This document shows, piece after piece, positions 25,095-34,791 of a DNA stretch of 64,000 nt. Numbering within the stretch: the stretch's first letter is position 1; each line of letters opens with the position of its first letter. The notes below the pieces were generated by a model. The model was not told the origin of the DNA and did not search any database. It saw only the letters and a list, made by a program, of their open reading frames with translations. The stretch comes from Lutimaribacter salitolerans (GTDB lineage Bacteria > Pseudomonadota > Alphaproteobacteria > Rhodobacterales > Rhodobacteraceae), in contig NZ_JBHUDD010000058.1 of NCBI RefSeq assembly GCF_042677865.1, forward strand, positions 1-64,000, given 5' to 3'. A program made the translations under genes and the position numbers.

Positions 25095-25922
25095 ATGTCC
25101 AACGCCCAACTCGAAGCCGCCATCGAAGCCGCGTGGGACGCGCGCGATACCATCACGCCCGCGACCACCGGCGAAACCCGCGAGGCGATCGAGGACACGC
25201 TTGACGCGCTGGACTCCGGCACGCTGCGCGTTGCCGAACGTCAGGAGAACGGTGACTGGCGCGTGAACCAGTGGGCGAAAAAGGCCGTGCTGCTGGGGTT
25301 CCGGATCAAGGATATGGAGGTTCAGGCCGGCGGCCCGCAGGGCGGCGGCTGGTGGGACAAGGTGGACAGCAAGTTCGCCGGCTGGGATGCGGCACAGTGG
25401 AAGGACGCAGGCTTTCGCGCGGTGCCCAACTGCATCGTGCGCAAATCCGCCTATATCGCGCCGGGCGTCGTGCTGATGCCGTCCTTCGTGAATCTTGGCG
25501 CCTATGTGGACAGCGGCACGATGGTCGATACATGGGCCACCGTGGGAAGCTGCGCACAGATCGGCAAGGGCGTGCACCTGTCGGGCGGCGTTGGGATCGG
25601 CGGCGTGCTGGAGCCGATGCAGGCCGGCCCGACGATCATCGAGGACAACTGTTTCATCGGTGCGCGCTCGGAGGTGGTCGAGGGCTGCATCATCCGCGAG
25701 GGCTCGGTCCTGGGGATGGGCGTCTATATCGGCAAGTCGACCAAGATCATCGACCGCGACACCGGCGAGGTCATGTATGGCGAGGTGCCGCCCTATTCGG
25801 TGGTGGTGTCCGGTTCGATGCCGTCCAAGAACGGCGTGAACCTGTATTGCGCGGTGATCGTCAAGCGGGTGGACGAGCAGACCCGCAGCAAGACAGGCAT
25901 CAACGAGCTGCTGCGCGACTGA
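25095..25922 (+). CDS. dapD: 2,3,4,5-tetrahydropyridine-2,6-dicarboxylate N-succinyltransferase
   Basis: A 275-residue trimeric acyltransferase of lysine/meso-DAP synthesis, transferring succinyl from succinyl-CoA. After a helical N-terminal domain comes a left-handed beta-helix of hexapeptide repeats (about residues 110-230: VRKSAYIAPGVVLMPSFVN, MVDTWATVGSCAQIGKG, SGGVGIGGVLEP, EDNCFIGARSEVVEGC). Start ATG at 25095 after GGGAG. The next pathway enzyme but one, DapE, is encoded 3.7 kb downstream. Confidence 0.97.
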   Translation: MSNAQLEAAIEAAWDARDTITPATTGETREAIEDTLDALDSGTLRVAERQENGDWRVNQWAKKAVLLGFRIKDMEVQAGGPQGGGWWDKVDSKFAGWDAAQWKDAGFRAVPNCIVRKSAYIAPGVVLMPSFVNLGAYVDSGTMVDTWATVGSCAQIGKGVHLSGGVGIGGVLEPMQAGPTIIEDNCFIGARSEVVEGCIIREGSVLGMGVYIGKSTKIIDRDTGEVMYGEVPPYSVVVSGSMPSKNGVNLYCAVIVKRVDEQTRSKTGINELLRD

Positions 25923-25956
25923 TCCGCACGAAACGAGGCAAACAAGGGAGATCGGT

Positions 25957-26352
25957 ATGAAACGGGTCAAGGATATGGTGGCTGCGGCCAACGAGGTGGT
26001 GGACCATGCGCCCGCCGCCGAGATGCTGGACCTGCATGGCGACGAGGCGGTGACCTTTGTCGATCTGCGCGACCCGCGCGAGCTGGAGCGTGAAGGCATG
26101 ATCCCCGGGGCGTTCCATTGCCCGCGCGGGATGCTGGAATTCTGGATCGACCCCGAAAGCCCCTATGCCAAGCCGCAGTTCCAGTCCGGCAACCGCTTCG
26201 TGTTCTACTGCGCATCGGGCTGGCGCTCGGCCCTGTCGGCGCAGGTGGCGCAAGAGATGGGCCTGACCGTCAGTCACATCACCGACGGGTTTTCGGGCTG
26301 GAAGCAGGCCGGCGGCCCTGTGGGCGAAAAGCCACAGAAACCCGCCCGCTGA
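25957..26352 (+). CDS. Rhodanese-like domain protein
   Basis: A 131-residue single rhodanese domain with the active-site loop FYCASGWRSA, whose Cys can carry a persulfide, and the family segments VDLRDPRELEREGMIPGA and ITDGFSGWKQAGGP. Cytoplasmic; it may act in sulfur transfer. It follows dapD by 34 bp in the same operon. Confidence 0.9.
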   Translation: MKRVKDMVAAANEVVDHAPAAEMLDLHGDEAVTFVDLRDPRELEREGMIPGAFHCPRGMLEFWIDPESPYAKPQFQSGNRFVFYCASGWRSALSAQVAQEMGLTVSHITDGFSGWKQAGGPVGEKPQKPAR

Positions 26353-26362
26353 AAGGGTCGAC

Positions 26363-26686
26363 ATGACCAAGGAAAAGAAGCCGCAGCAGGTCTACACGCT
26401 GGTGGTGCAACTGGGGCGCAAGGCCGGTGACGGCCTGCCCGATGGTGCGACTGGGGCGGGGCTGGTATGCTATGCCAGCGGCGTGGACGAGGCCGAAGCG
26501 GTGCGCGAAACCGTGGCGATCCTGAAACAGGCCGACGCGGCCCCGCTGGACGTGACCGGCCACGGCACGCTGGACGAGCGGCTGGAGGCGGGTGACGAGA
26601 TCGACGCCGACGAACGCGCGCTGATGGATCGTGCGCTGGCCGAGAACGCGGTGATCGTGGCCCAGATGACGCCGTTCTACGACTAG
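26363..26686 (+). CDS. Conserved hypothetical acidic protein
   Basis: A 107-residue soluble acidic protein starting 10 bp after the rhodanese gene. Segments TLVVQLGRKAGDGLPDGATGAGLVCYA and DVTGHGTLDERLEAGDEI stand out, but I do not recognise the family. It ends tail to tail with the minus-strand Hint-domain gene, overlapping it by 4 bp. Confidence 0.75.
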   Translation: MTKEKKPQQVYTLVVQLGRKAGDGLPDGATGAGLVCYASGVDEAEAVRETVAILKQADAAPLDVTGHGTLDERLEAGDEIDADERALMDRALAENAVIVAQMTPFYD

Positions 26687-27777
26687 GCCGCGCGGCTTTC
26701 GGCCAGCGTGATCGCCTCGAACGGTTGCAGGACCGGATAGGTGGACAACGCATGTTCGGGCAGGGTGTTGCGGTCAAGCGCGGCTAGCAGGCTGGCGGCC
26801 AGCATCACCGGCTTGCGGCGGATGCGCCCGATGAACAGGGATTCCAGCGGCGCGCCTGCGGCGCTGACCGCCTCGCAGCCCGGCAGGATCAGGCCGTGAT
26901 AGGCCACTGTGATGCCGCCGCTGGCATAGAGCGCCGAAACCCCGTTCACCAGATGCCGTGCAGGCACCAGAACCCTTTCGCGGCCGAACATGTATTCCAC
27001 CTCGGACCCGCCGATGACCAGCCGCTGATCGGGGGCCACAAGGATGTCGCGGCGCAATCCGAAATAGGGCGCGCGCAGGCGGATCGGGCGGAACGAGCCG
27101 CGCGCGGGCACTACACGGCGCAGGGTGTGCAGCACCGGCACGCCCTCGCCCGTGGCCGAAGTGACCACGTCGCCGCGTTTCAACTGCGCCACCTCGCGCG
27201 GGCCCCATGGGGTTGCGATGGGCACATGGGCGGTGATGGCCGGGGTCGGGCCGATGGGTTCGATCGCGGTCGACACGGCCATGAACCGAACGTGCCGGTC
27301 CAGACGGCGTTGCAACGGATCGGCCATCATCTTGCGCAACTCGCACAGCGGCAGGGGGCTTGGGCTGGCCATGTCGACCATGGCGATATGGCCCGTCCCC
27401 ACATGCTCCAACGCCAGCCGTGCCCATCGCGCGGGCGCATCCCAGCTGTAGGTGATGCGCAGGGTTTCGCCTGCGCCCACACCATCAAGCCGCGCCACGG
27501 CGTGCAGCAGATCGCCGCCAAGCCCCATCACCAGAACGACGCCGCCATCGGGGATGGACTGTACCGACAGGCTGCAATTCCACGGCGGACCGCCACGATA
27601 GGACAGCAGTTGCAGCGGGCGGCCATCGCTGGCCAGATGCGTTTCGATCAGGATCGAGCCGCGCACAAGCAGCCCGTCGTCGGCGATCCGCGCAGTGGGT
27701 GCGCGGCCCGCGTCGCAGCCAAGGCCGGATTTCGAGAACCGGTGATCGGCGTGATCGGTCAGCGCGATCCAGGCCAT
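26683..27777 (-). CDS. Hint-domain protein lacking the splicing Cys
   Basis: A 364-residue protein. The N-terminal half is a beta-rich domain without a clear match, while the C-terminal half (about residues 180-330) matches the Hint_2 fold of Hedgehog/intein-type autoprocessing domains (VAQLKRGDVVTSATGEG, ILVAPDQRLVIGGSEVEYMFG, VLVPARHLVNG). In the neighbouring protein this domain begins CFVAGTLILTPSG; here the equivalent reads HVPIATPWGP, with no Cys, so self-cleavage is doubtful. The ATG overlaps the upstream stop by one base, so both are made together. They may be secreted surface proteins. Confidence 0.78.
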   Translation of the reverse strand: MAWIALTDHADHRFSKSGLGCDAGRAPTARIADDGLLVRGSILIETHLASDGRPLQLLSYRGGPPWNCSLSVQSIPDGGVVLVMGLGGDLLHAVARLDGVGAGETLRITYSWDAPARWARLALEHVGTGHIAMVDMASPSPLPLCELRKMMADPLQRRLDRHVRFMAVSTAIEPIGPTPAITAHVPIATPWGPREVAQLKRGDVVTSATGEGVPVLHTLRRVVPARGSFRPIRLRAPYFGLRRDILVAPDQRLVIGGSEVEYMFGRERVLVPARHLVNGVSALYASGGITVAYHGLILPGCEAVSAAGAPLESLFIGRIRRKPVMLAASLLAALDRNTLPEHALSTYPVLQPFEAITLAESRAA

Positions 27778-29372
27778 TATGCGACCCGCCGTTCCGCCAT
27801 CCACAACCGCGCCTCGTGCGCGCGCAGGGTGCGCCGGGCGGCAGGGCTGTAGCCGGTGCCGGTTTCAGGGTCGAGCTCTGGAAACAGCGCGCAGATCTCG
27901 GCCAGCGTATCGGGAGCAAAGCTGTGCGCGGCCTGCGGACCGGGCAGGAAGCTTTCGGTTTCCAGCCCTTCCGAGATCACCACCTGATGACGGTCGAACA
28001 TCAGGTGGCAGTATTCGACCATGCCGCCCTCGATCCGGCGCACGGACCGGTCGTTCACCAGATGCTTGGCGGCGATCAGAACCTCGGGTTCGGCAAACAG
28101 CAACTCGGCCAGCGCATCGCGGATCAGAATCCTGTGTTCAGGTGATACCCACAACTCCTCATGCGTGCCAAAGGCACCGGCCCGGATGCAGATCGGGGCG
28201 AACTGCCCGGTGGCGGGCACCGTGCGGCTGCCGACCCAGCGCAGGGGCTGCGGCCCGTCATCGCGGGTCATCACCATGTCACCACGCGTCAGCCAGTCCA
28301 CCGGCACCTGACCCGACGGCGTCAGGATCAGAGTGCCTGCCACGAAACAGGGGATCGAGTTTATGGTGACAAAGCCGGTATCTGTCTGGCCCGTGCTGCT
28401 TTGGACCTTGTAGGTGAAATTCACCGTCTCGACGTCGCCGTCACCCGTGGTGGTCAGCGTGCCATCGGCATTCAGCGTCACGCTCTGCCCGGTGCCCAGC
28501 GTGATCGTGCTGCCGGCCACCACCGCCTGACCGTTGATATGGGTGATGGTCAGGCTGCCGCCGGTGACGTTGACGTCATTGGCCAGCACATCGGTGGTGA
28601 CGGACCCGTTGGGATAGATGGTGCCGGTGTCGGCCCGTGCAACCAGCGTGGTCTGCACCGAATCCGCGGCGATCAGCAGGGTAGAATCGTAATTGGCGTC
28701 CAGCACATCGGCGATGCCGATGCGGATCGAGTTGACCTGCCCGGAGTTCACCGGGATGGTCAGGGTCATCGTGACCGTGAACCCGTCCATCTCGGTGTTG
28801 TAGTCGCTGTTCATGTTGCTGACGAACAGGTTTGTGTTGGAACCTGCGTTCAGGTTGTTGGGGTCGATATCGCCATCACCCACCTCAAGATCCACCTGAG
28901 ACCCGTTGATCCAGACACCGACGAAATCCTGATAGATGCCAGTGGCGTATTCGGGATACTCCTCGGACGCGAATACGAACTGCATCGTCATCACATCGCC
29001 GGTGGGGATGAAATCGACATCCATGTAGGACGCATCAAAGGTCGATGCGCCGGCCGCCTGATTGAACTGGCTGACCCCGTTCGGCCCGCTGGAACTGGTC
29101 GTGGTGCTGTTGCTCTGGTTTGCCTGGCCGGGATTCCACCAGAAACCGGGGCTGTTGGTGAACCCCTCCAGATCGCCGGTCGAGAACATCACGCCCCGGT
29201 CGCTGGGCGTGACCCCGGGCGAGACGCTGTCGCCATTCGTGAAGATGCCCGATGAATCGCGGTCGCCGGTGTACGAGGCGCTGACGATCGTGACCCCGTC
29301 GCCAAACATGGTTTGCGCCATCTCGTTGGCAGATGCCCGTGTATTGATAGGAAGCTCGCATGGTGCGACCAT
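27777..29372 (-). CDS. Choice-of-anchor L / Ig-like / Hint-domain exoprotein
   Basis: A 531-residue protein. Residues about 25-240 form a choice-of-anchor L domain (MQFVFASEEYPEYATGIYQDFVG). An Ig- or cadherin-like domain (VTTDVLANDVNVTGGSLTITHINGQ, about 248-337) follows, and then a Hint domain that starts with a splicing-type Cys342 in CFVAGTLILTPSG and keeps VSPEHRILI and AKHLVN. No classical signal peptide is seen, so it may leave by a type I system. The Hint domain could cleave or attach the N-terminal module. Start at 29372 assumed. Confidence 0.82.
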   Translation of the reverse strand: MVAPCELPINTRASANEMAQTMFGDGVTIVSASYTGDRDSSGIFTNGDSVSPGVTPSDRGVMFSTGDLEGFTNSPGFWWNPGQANQSNSTTTSSSGPNGVSQFNQAAGASTFDASYMDVDFIPTGDVMTMQFVFASEEYPEYATGIYQDFVGVWINGSQVDLEVGDGDIDPNNLNAGSNTNLFVSNMNSDYNTEMDGFTVTMTLTIPVNSGQVNSIRIGIADVLDANYDSTLLIAADSVQTTLVARADTGTIYPNGSVTTDVLANDVNVTGGSLTITHINGQAVVAGSTITLGTGQSVTLNADGTLTTTGDGDVETVNFTYKVQSSTGQTDTGFVTINSIPCFVAGTLILTPSGQVPVDWLTRGDMVMTRDDGPQPLRWVGSRTVPATGQFAPICIRAGAFGTHEELWVSPEHRILIRDALAELLFAEPEVLIAAKHLVNDRSVRRIEGGMVEYCHLMFDRHQVVISEGLETESFLPGPQAAHSFAPDTLAEICALFPELDPETGTGYSPAARRTLRAHEARLWMAERRVA

Positions 29373-29668
29373 TCTGTTGCCTCATGCCCGGGATGAGACA
29401 GGTCAAAAGACAACGCGGCAAATGGGCCACCGGCCCACAGGTTCACTCGTCAATCACGCCTTCGCGCCCGGTTTTCCGGATCATCAAAAGCAGCCCTGCC
29501 TCGGGTTTATTGTTGCCAAAACGTTAACACGGCTTTGCATGTTCTGTTAAGTCATTGACTGGGCTGGATTCGTAGAATGGGGATCGTCTTGCGGTATTTT
29601 GGCCACATTTGCGTCTGTCCTTTCTGCGCGCTACCCACAGGGAAATGCCTCGATCAGGAAAGTAGCCC

Positions 29669-30832
29669 ATGCCCAAAGACCTGCCCGCCCGCATCGACGC
29701 CGCTGACCTGACCGCGCGGTTGATCCAATGCCCCTCGGTCACACCGGAGGAAGGCGGCGCACTGGTGCTGCTGGAGGAGTTGCTGACCGCAGCCGGGTTC
29801 ACCTGCACCCGCGTTGATCGCGGCGGCGTGTGCAACCTGTTCGCGCGCTGGGGCGACAGGGGCCACGCGCGCAGCTTCGGCTTCAACGGTCATACCGACG
29901 TGGTGCCGGTGGGTGATGCCGAGGCATGGAGCAAGCCGCCGTTTTCCGGCGTGGTCGAGGATGGCGTGATCTGGGGCCGGGGGGCGACCGACATGAAGTC
30001 CGGCGTGGCCGCCTTTGTCGCCGCCGCCATCGATTTCGTGCGCGACACCCCGCCCGACGGCGCGGTGATCCTGACAATCACCGGCGATGAGGAAGCCGAA
30101 AGCATCGATGGCACCACCGCCCTTCTGGACTGGATGGCGGCCAATGAAGAACGCATGGCGGCCTGCATCGTGGGCGAGCCCACCTGCCCCGAGCGTATGG
30201 GCGACATGATCAAGATCGGGCGGCGCGGCTCGATGACCGCGCATGTGACTGTGACAGGTGTGCAGGGCCATTCCGCCTATCCGCACCGCGCCAACAACCC
30301 GCTGCCCGCCATGGCGCGGCTGATGGACCGGCTGGCCAGTCACGAACTGGATCGCGGCACCGACCATTTCGATCCGTCCACGCTGGCCGTGGTCACCATC
30401 GACACCGGCAATCCGGCCAGCAACGTGATCCCGGCGAAAACCCGCGCCACCGTGAACATCCGGTTCAACGACACCCACAGCGGCGCCAGCCTGACCGACT
30501 GGCTGCGCGCCGAGTGCGACCGCGTCGCGCAAGAGTTCGGCGTGACCGTGGACATGGGCGTGAAAATCTCGGGCGAGGCGTTTCTGACCCCGCCGGGGCC
30601 GCTGTCTGATCTGGTATCCAAGGCGGTCGAGGCGGAAACCGGCGTGACGCCGGACCTCAGCACCACGGGCGGCACTTCGGATGCGCGGTTCGTCAAGGAT
30701 CACTGCCCGGTGGTGGAATTCGGGCTGGTGGGCCGGTTCATGCATCAGGTGGACGAACGCGTGCCCGCCGAACAGGTGCATCAGCTCAAATCCATCTACA
30801 CCCGCATCCTGCGCGACTATTTCGCGGGCTAG
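29669..30832 (+). CDS. dapE: Succinyl-diaminopimelate desuccinylase
   Basis: A 387-residue M20-family di-zinc hydrolase of the lysine/DAP pathway that removes the succinyl group from N-succinyl-LL-DAP. Zinc ligands lie in FNGHTDVVPVGD, GRGATDMKSGVA, ITGDEEAESIDGT and EPTCPERMGD, and the final ligand His in VGRFMHQVDE. Start ATG at 29669 with GAAAGTAG near the RBS position. It is the only gene between the Hint pair and RNase R, and belongs functionally with dapD. Confidence 0.97.
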   Translation: MPKDLPARIDAADLTARLIQCPSVTPEEGGALVLLEELLTAAGFTCTRVDRGGVCNLFARWGDRGHARSFGFNGHTDVVPVGDAEAWSKPPFSGVVEDGVIWGRGATDMKSGVAAFVAAAIDFVRDTPPDGAVILTITGDEEAESIDGTTALLDWMAANEERMAACIVGEPTCPERMGDMIKIGRRGSMTAHVTVTGVQGHSAYPHRANNPLPAMARLMDRLASHELDRGTDHFDPSTLAVVTIDTGNPASNVIPAKTRATVNIRFNDTHSGASLTDWLRAECDRVAQEFGVTVDMGVKISGEAFLTPPGPLSDLVSKAVEAETGVTPDLSTTGGTSDARFVKDHCPVVEFGLVGRFMHQVDERVPAEQVHQLKSIYTRILRDYFAG

Positions 30833-30889
30833 CCGCGGCCTGCCGTTTTCCCGCATGACGACCCTGCGCGCCTGTGCTACGTCACCGGA

Positions 30890-33163
30890 ATGAGCCAGCT
30901 GCCCACAAAGCCCGAGATCCTGCAATGGATCTCGGACAACCCGACCCTCACCGCGAAGCGCGATATCGCCAAGGCCTTTGGCATCAAGGGCGCTGCGCGG
31001 ATCGACCTGAAGCGCATCCTCAAGGAACTTGAGGATGAGGGCCATCTGCACAAGCGCAAGAAGACCTACCGCGATCCCGACAAGCTGCCGCCGGTCAGCG
31101 TGCTGCAAGTGTCGGCCCCCGGGCTGGATGGCGATCTGTATGCCCGCCCTCTGGAGTGGCAGGGCGAGGGGAAAGAGCCGGTTGTGCTGCTGATCCCGCG
31201 CGCGTCAGACCCTGCGCTGGGGCCGGGCGACCGCATCCTAGGCCGCCTGCAAGAGGTCAAGGGCGAGGCCCACCATTACGAGGCGCGGCTGATCCGCCGC
31301 ATCGGGCAGAACCCGACACGGGTTCTGGGCGTGTTTCGGGCGGGCTCCGAGGGCGGTCGCATCCTGCCCATCGACAAGGGCGACGGCAAGGAATGGCAGG
31401 TGCCCGCCGGGGCCACCGGTGGCGCGCTGGATGGCGAACTGGTCGAGGCCGAGCAGGCCGGACCGCGCGCCCGCATGGGCCTGCCGCGCGCGCGCATCGT
31501 GAACCGGCTGGGTGATCCGTCGGAACCCAAGGCGGTCAGCCTGATCGCAATCCATCAGCACGGCATTCCCGACGCCTTTCCCGACGATGTGGTGGCCGAG
31601 GCCGATGGCATGAAACCCGCGGGCCTTTCAGGCCGCGAGGATCTGCGCGACATGCCGCTGGTCACGATCGACCCCTGGGATGCGCGCGACCATGACGATG
31701 CCTGCTGGGCGCACGCCGACGATGATCCGAAAAACGAGGGCGGCCATGTGATCTGGGTCGCCATCGCGGATGTCGCCCATTACGTGCGGCCCGGCACCGC
31801 GCTGGACGCCGAGGCGCGCAAGCGCGGCAACTCCAGCTATTTTCCCGACCGTGTGGTGCCGATGCTGCCCGACCGGCTGTCGGGCGATCTGTGCAGCCTG
31901 CACGAAGGCGTGCCGCGCGCCTGTCTGGCGGTGCGGATGCAGGTGTCTGCCGATGGGACCAAGATCGGGCATCGCTTTGTGCGTGGGTTGATGCGGTCTG
32001 CCGCCTCGCTGAATTACCAGCAGGTGCAGGCCGCCCGCGACGGCACGCCCGATGACCAATGCGGTCCGCTGATGGAAACGGTGATCGACCCGCTTTATGA
32101 CGCCTATCAGGCGCTGGTGTCGGCGCGGGTGCGGCGTCAGCCGCTGGAGCTGGACCTGCCAGAGCGCAAGATCGTGCTGTCGGAGGCGGGCAAGGTCACC
32201 TCGGTCGATTTTGCCGAGCGGCTGGATGCGCACAAGATGATCGAAGAGTTCATGGTGCTGGCCAATGTCGCCGCCGCCGAGGAACTGATCGCCCGCCGCT
32301 CGCCGCTGCTGTTCCGCGTGCACGAGGAACCCAGCCCCGAAAAGCTGGACGCGCTGCGCGAAACCGCGCAATCGGCGGGGCTGGTTCTGGCCAAGGGTCA
32401 GGTGTTGCACACCCAGCACCTGAACCGCCTGCTGGCGCAGGCCGAGGGCACGGATCACGACGAGCTGATCAATATCTCGACCCTGCGGGCGATGACGCAG
32501 GCCTATTACAGCCCGCAGAATTTCGGCCATTTCGGGCTGGCCTTGCAGGCCTATGCACATTTCACCTCGCCGATCCGGCGCTATTCCGACCTGATCGTGC
32601 ACCGCGCGCTGATCACCGCCCATGGCTGGGGCAAGGACGGGCTGAGCCGGGACGAGATCGAAAGCCTCGAACAGACCGCCACGCATATATCCGGCACCGA
32701 GCGCCGCTCGATGGTGGCCGAACGCGACACGACCGACCGCTATCTGGCCGCATTCCTGTCCGAAAAGGTTGGCAGCACCTTTACGGGCCGCATCTCGGGG
32801 ATCGCCAAGTTCGGTGTTTTCGTCAAGCTGGACGAAAGCGGCGCGGACGGGCTGATCCCGATGCGCAATCTGGGGGCCGAGTATTTCCATTTCGACCGCG
32901 ACGCAGGCACGCTGATGGGGTCCGATACCGGCATCGTCATCGGGCTGGGCCAGCGCGTGCGGGTCAAGCTGGTCGAGGCCGCACCGGTGACGGGTGGCAT
33001 CGCGCTGGAACTGCTGGAGCTGGACGGGGCAACCATGCCCGGTGGCGGCGGCGGTGGACGCCCTGCGCGCGGCGGGCGCGGCGGCCCGGTCAAGCGCAAG
33101 CTGGGGCAGGCCAAACGCAAGGATGCCAAGCTGAAACGCAAGATCAAGCGCAAGCCGCGCTGA
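30890..33163 (+). CDS. rnr: Ribonuclease R
   Basis: A 757-residue 3'-5' exoribonuclease for structured RNA and tmRNA/quality-control turnover. The N-terminal winged-helix region (MSQLPTKPEILQWISDNP) is followed by cold-shock domains, the RNB catalytic domain with its Asp cluster in TIDPWDARDHDDACW, AHFTSPIRRYSDLIVHRAL, and an S1 domain (STFTGRISGIAKFGVFVKL). The very basic Lys/Arg-rich end (about the last 35 residues) is typical. Start ATG at 30890, 58 bp after dapE. Confidence 0.97.
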   Translation: MSQLPTKPEILQWISDNPTLTAKRDIAKAFGIKGAARIDLKRILKELEDEGHLHKRKKTYRDPDKLPPVSVLQVSAPGLDGDLYARPLEWQGEGKEPVVLLIPRASDPALGPGDRILGRLQEVKGEAHHYEARLIRRIGQNPTRVLGVFRAGSEGGRILPIDKGDGKEWQVPAGATGGALDGELVEAEQAGPRARMGLPRARIVNRLGDPSEPKAVSLIAIHQHGIPDAFPDDVVAEADGMKPAGLSGREDLRDMPLVTIDPWDARDHDDACWAHADDDPKNEGGHVIWVAIADVAHYVRPGTALDAEARKRGNSSYFPDRVVPMLPDRLSGDLCSLHEGVPRACLAVRMQVSADGTKIGHRFVRGLMRSAASLNYQQVQAARDGTPDDQCGPLMETVIDPLYDAYQALVSARVRRQPLELDLPERKIVLSEAGKVTSVDFAERLDAHKMIEEFMVLANVAAAEELIARRSPLLFRVHEEPSPEKLDALRETAQSAGLVLAKGQVLHTQHLNRLLAQAEGTDHDELINISTLRAMTQAYYSPQNFGHFGLALQAYAHFTSPIRRYSDLIVHRALITAHGWGKDGLSRDEIESLEQTATHISGTERRSMVAERDTTDRYLAAFLSEKVGSTFTGRISGIAKFGVFVKLDESGADGLIPMRNLGAEYFHFDRDAGTLMGSDTGIVIGLGQRVRVKLVEAAPVTGGIALELLELDGATMPGGGGGGRPARGGRGGPVKRKLGQAKRKDAKLKRKIKRKPR

Positions 33164-33165
33164 TT

Positions 33166-34329
33166 TCAGGCGCGGTAGCGCGCAGCGTGCTGCCCGGCCC
33201 ACAGCCCGGTGGCGAAACAGGCGGTCAGCAGGTAGCCCCCGGTCGGGGCCTCCCAATCCAGCATTTCACCGGCGGCAAAGGTGCCAGGCCGGTCGCGCAG
33301 CATCAGCCCCGCATCCAGCGCATCGAACCGCAGGCCGCCTGCGGTGGAAATCGCATGATCCAGCGGGCGCAGCGTGGCAATGCGGATCGGCAGCGATTTC
33401 AGCGTTTGCGCCCATTGATCCATGTGTAACGCGGCGCCGCCGGTCATCTCGAAGAACAGCGCGATCTTGGCCGGGGGCAGGCGCAGCGTGTTTTTCAGCC
33501 AATGCGCCAGGCGGGCCTTGGTCTTGCCGCGCGGCAGACGCGCGCCGATGGCGTTGATGCCCAGATCGGGCAGCAGGTCGACCGTCAGCGCGGCACCTGC
33601 GCGCAGCGCGGGGGTCAGAGTATATAGCCCGCCCCCTTCAAGCCCGTGTGCCGTGATCACCGCCTCGCCGCGCGATGTGATGCCGCCCGCCTGCCATTCC
33701 ACGGTCTTCAGCGGTGCGCCGAAATGCGCGGTCATGTGATCGGTCCAGGGCAAGGCCAGCGCGGCATTCGACGGCTGGAACGGGACGGTGCCATCGGTCC
33801 AGTCGGCCCACGCGCCATCCGACCCCAGCCGCGCCCAACTGGCACCGCCACAGGCCAGCACGGTAACAGCGGGGCGCAGCGTCTGTTGCCCCTCGGGGGT
33901 GTCAAAGGTCACGGCGTCCCCGTCCCACCCGGTCCAGCGCCAGCGACGGTGTAGCGTCACGCCCAGTCTGTCCAGCCGCGCCAGCCAGGCCCGCAGCAGC
34001 GGCGATGCCTTCATCGCGGTGGGGAAGACACGGCCAGATGTGCCGGTGAACACCTCTTGCCCCAGATCGCGCGCCCATGCCTGCACCTGATCGGGGCCGA
34101 ACTGCGCCAGCATCGGGTGCAGATGCGGGGCGGCGCTGCCATAGGCGGCAACAAAGGCGTCAAACGGCTCGTCCTTGGTCAGGTTCAGCCCGGACTTGCC
34201 CGCCATCAGGAACTTGCGCGCCGGGCTGGGCATGGCGTCGGTCACCAAAACGCGACGCCCCGCACGGGCCAGCGCCTCGGCGGCCATCAACCCGGCAGGC
34301 CCTGCGCCTATGATCAGGGCGTCGGTCAT
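33166..34329 (-). CDS. TIGR03862-family (HI0933/YhiN-like) flavoprotein
   Basis: A 387-residue FAD-dependent oxidoreductase of unknown substrate. It has the N-terminal Rossmann GxGxxG motif DALIIGAGPAGLMAAEALARA, the HI0933 family motif MAGKSGLNLT, FTGTSGRVFPTAMKASPLL, and the closing TAGGLRFDALD and LDWEAPTGGYLL blocks. Start ATG at 34329. Convergent with rnr, with only 2 bp between stops. Confidence 0.92.
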   Translation of the reverse strand: MTDALIIGAGPAGLMAAEALARAGRRVLVTDAMPSPARKFLMAGKSGLNLTKDEPFDAFVAAYGSAAPHLHPMLAQFGPDQVQAWARDLGQEVFTGTSGRVFPTAMKASPLLRAWLARLDRLGVTLHRRWRWTGWDGDAVTFDTPEGQQTLRPAVTVLACGGASWARLGSDGAWADWTDGTVPFQPSNAALALPWTDHMTAHFGAPLKTVEWQAGGITSRGEAVITAHGLEGGGLYTLTPALRAGAALTVDLLPDLGINAIGARLPRGKTKARLAHWLKNTLRLPPAKIALFFEMTGGAALHMDQWAQTLKSLPIRIATLRPLDHAISTAGGLRFDALDAGLMLRDRPGTFAAGEMLDWEAPTGGYLLTACFATGLWAGQHAARYRA

Positions 34330-34438
34330 CCGCGGCCTTCGCATTGCAGCGAAGCCTGATGTGCGGGCCTTGGCCCTTGTTGGTGTTTCATCGGTCTATC
34401 CCTTGCCCGGACCGGTATTGCACTCATCTCTTGCCGGG

Positions 34439-34762
34439 ATGGAACAGGCGATACAAGAGACAGGGCCCGGCGGGCACCCGATTTGCGCGCTTTGTGGACG
34501 CGAGATCCCGCCCGACGTCCCGCAATCGGCGCATCATCTGATCCCGAGGCTGAAAGGCGGCAAGGGCGGGCCGGTCGTCCTGCTGCATCACATCTGCCAC
34601 AAGGAAATCCATGCCACGTTGAGCGAGGCCGAGCTTGCCCGAGTCTATAACACGCCCGAGGCTTTGCGCGCACATCCGCGTTTGGCGGCCTTTGCCAAAT
34701 GGGTGGCCAAGCGCCCGCCCGGCTTCCTGTCGAAAGTGCCGGGGCGGCGGCGGGGTCGGTAA
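34439..34762 (+). CDS. HNH endonuclease-like protein
   Basis: A 107-residue protein with a zinc-finger-like CALCGREIPP, then HHLIPRLKGGKGGPVVLLHHICHKEIHA, the HNH/His-Me finger motif. The small lone HNH domain suggests a nicking or repair enzyme, but no partner or recognition domain is seen. Start ATG at 34439. Confidence 0.75.
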   Translation: MEQAIQETGPGGHPICALCGREIPPDVPQSAHHLIPRLKGGKGGPVVLLHHICHKEIHATLSEAELARVYNTPEALRAHPRLAAFAKWVAKRPPGFLSKVPGRRRGR

Positions 34763-34791
34763 CCGCCGCCCGGAGACTCCAGACAGCACGA

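Noticed and set aside
28161..29255. Plus-strand open frame over the anchor-L/Hint gene
   Set aside because: Antisense shadow with poor composition; the minus strand shows recognisable domains.
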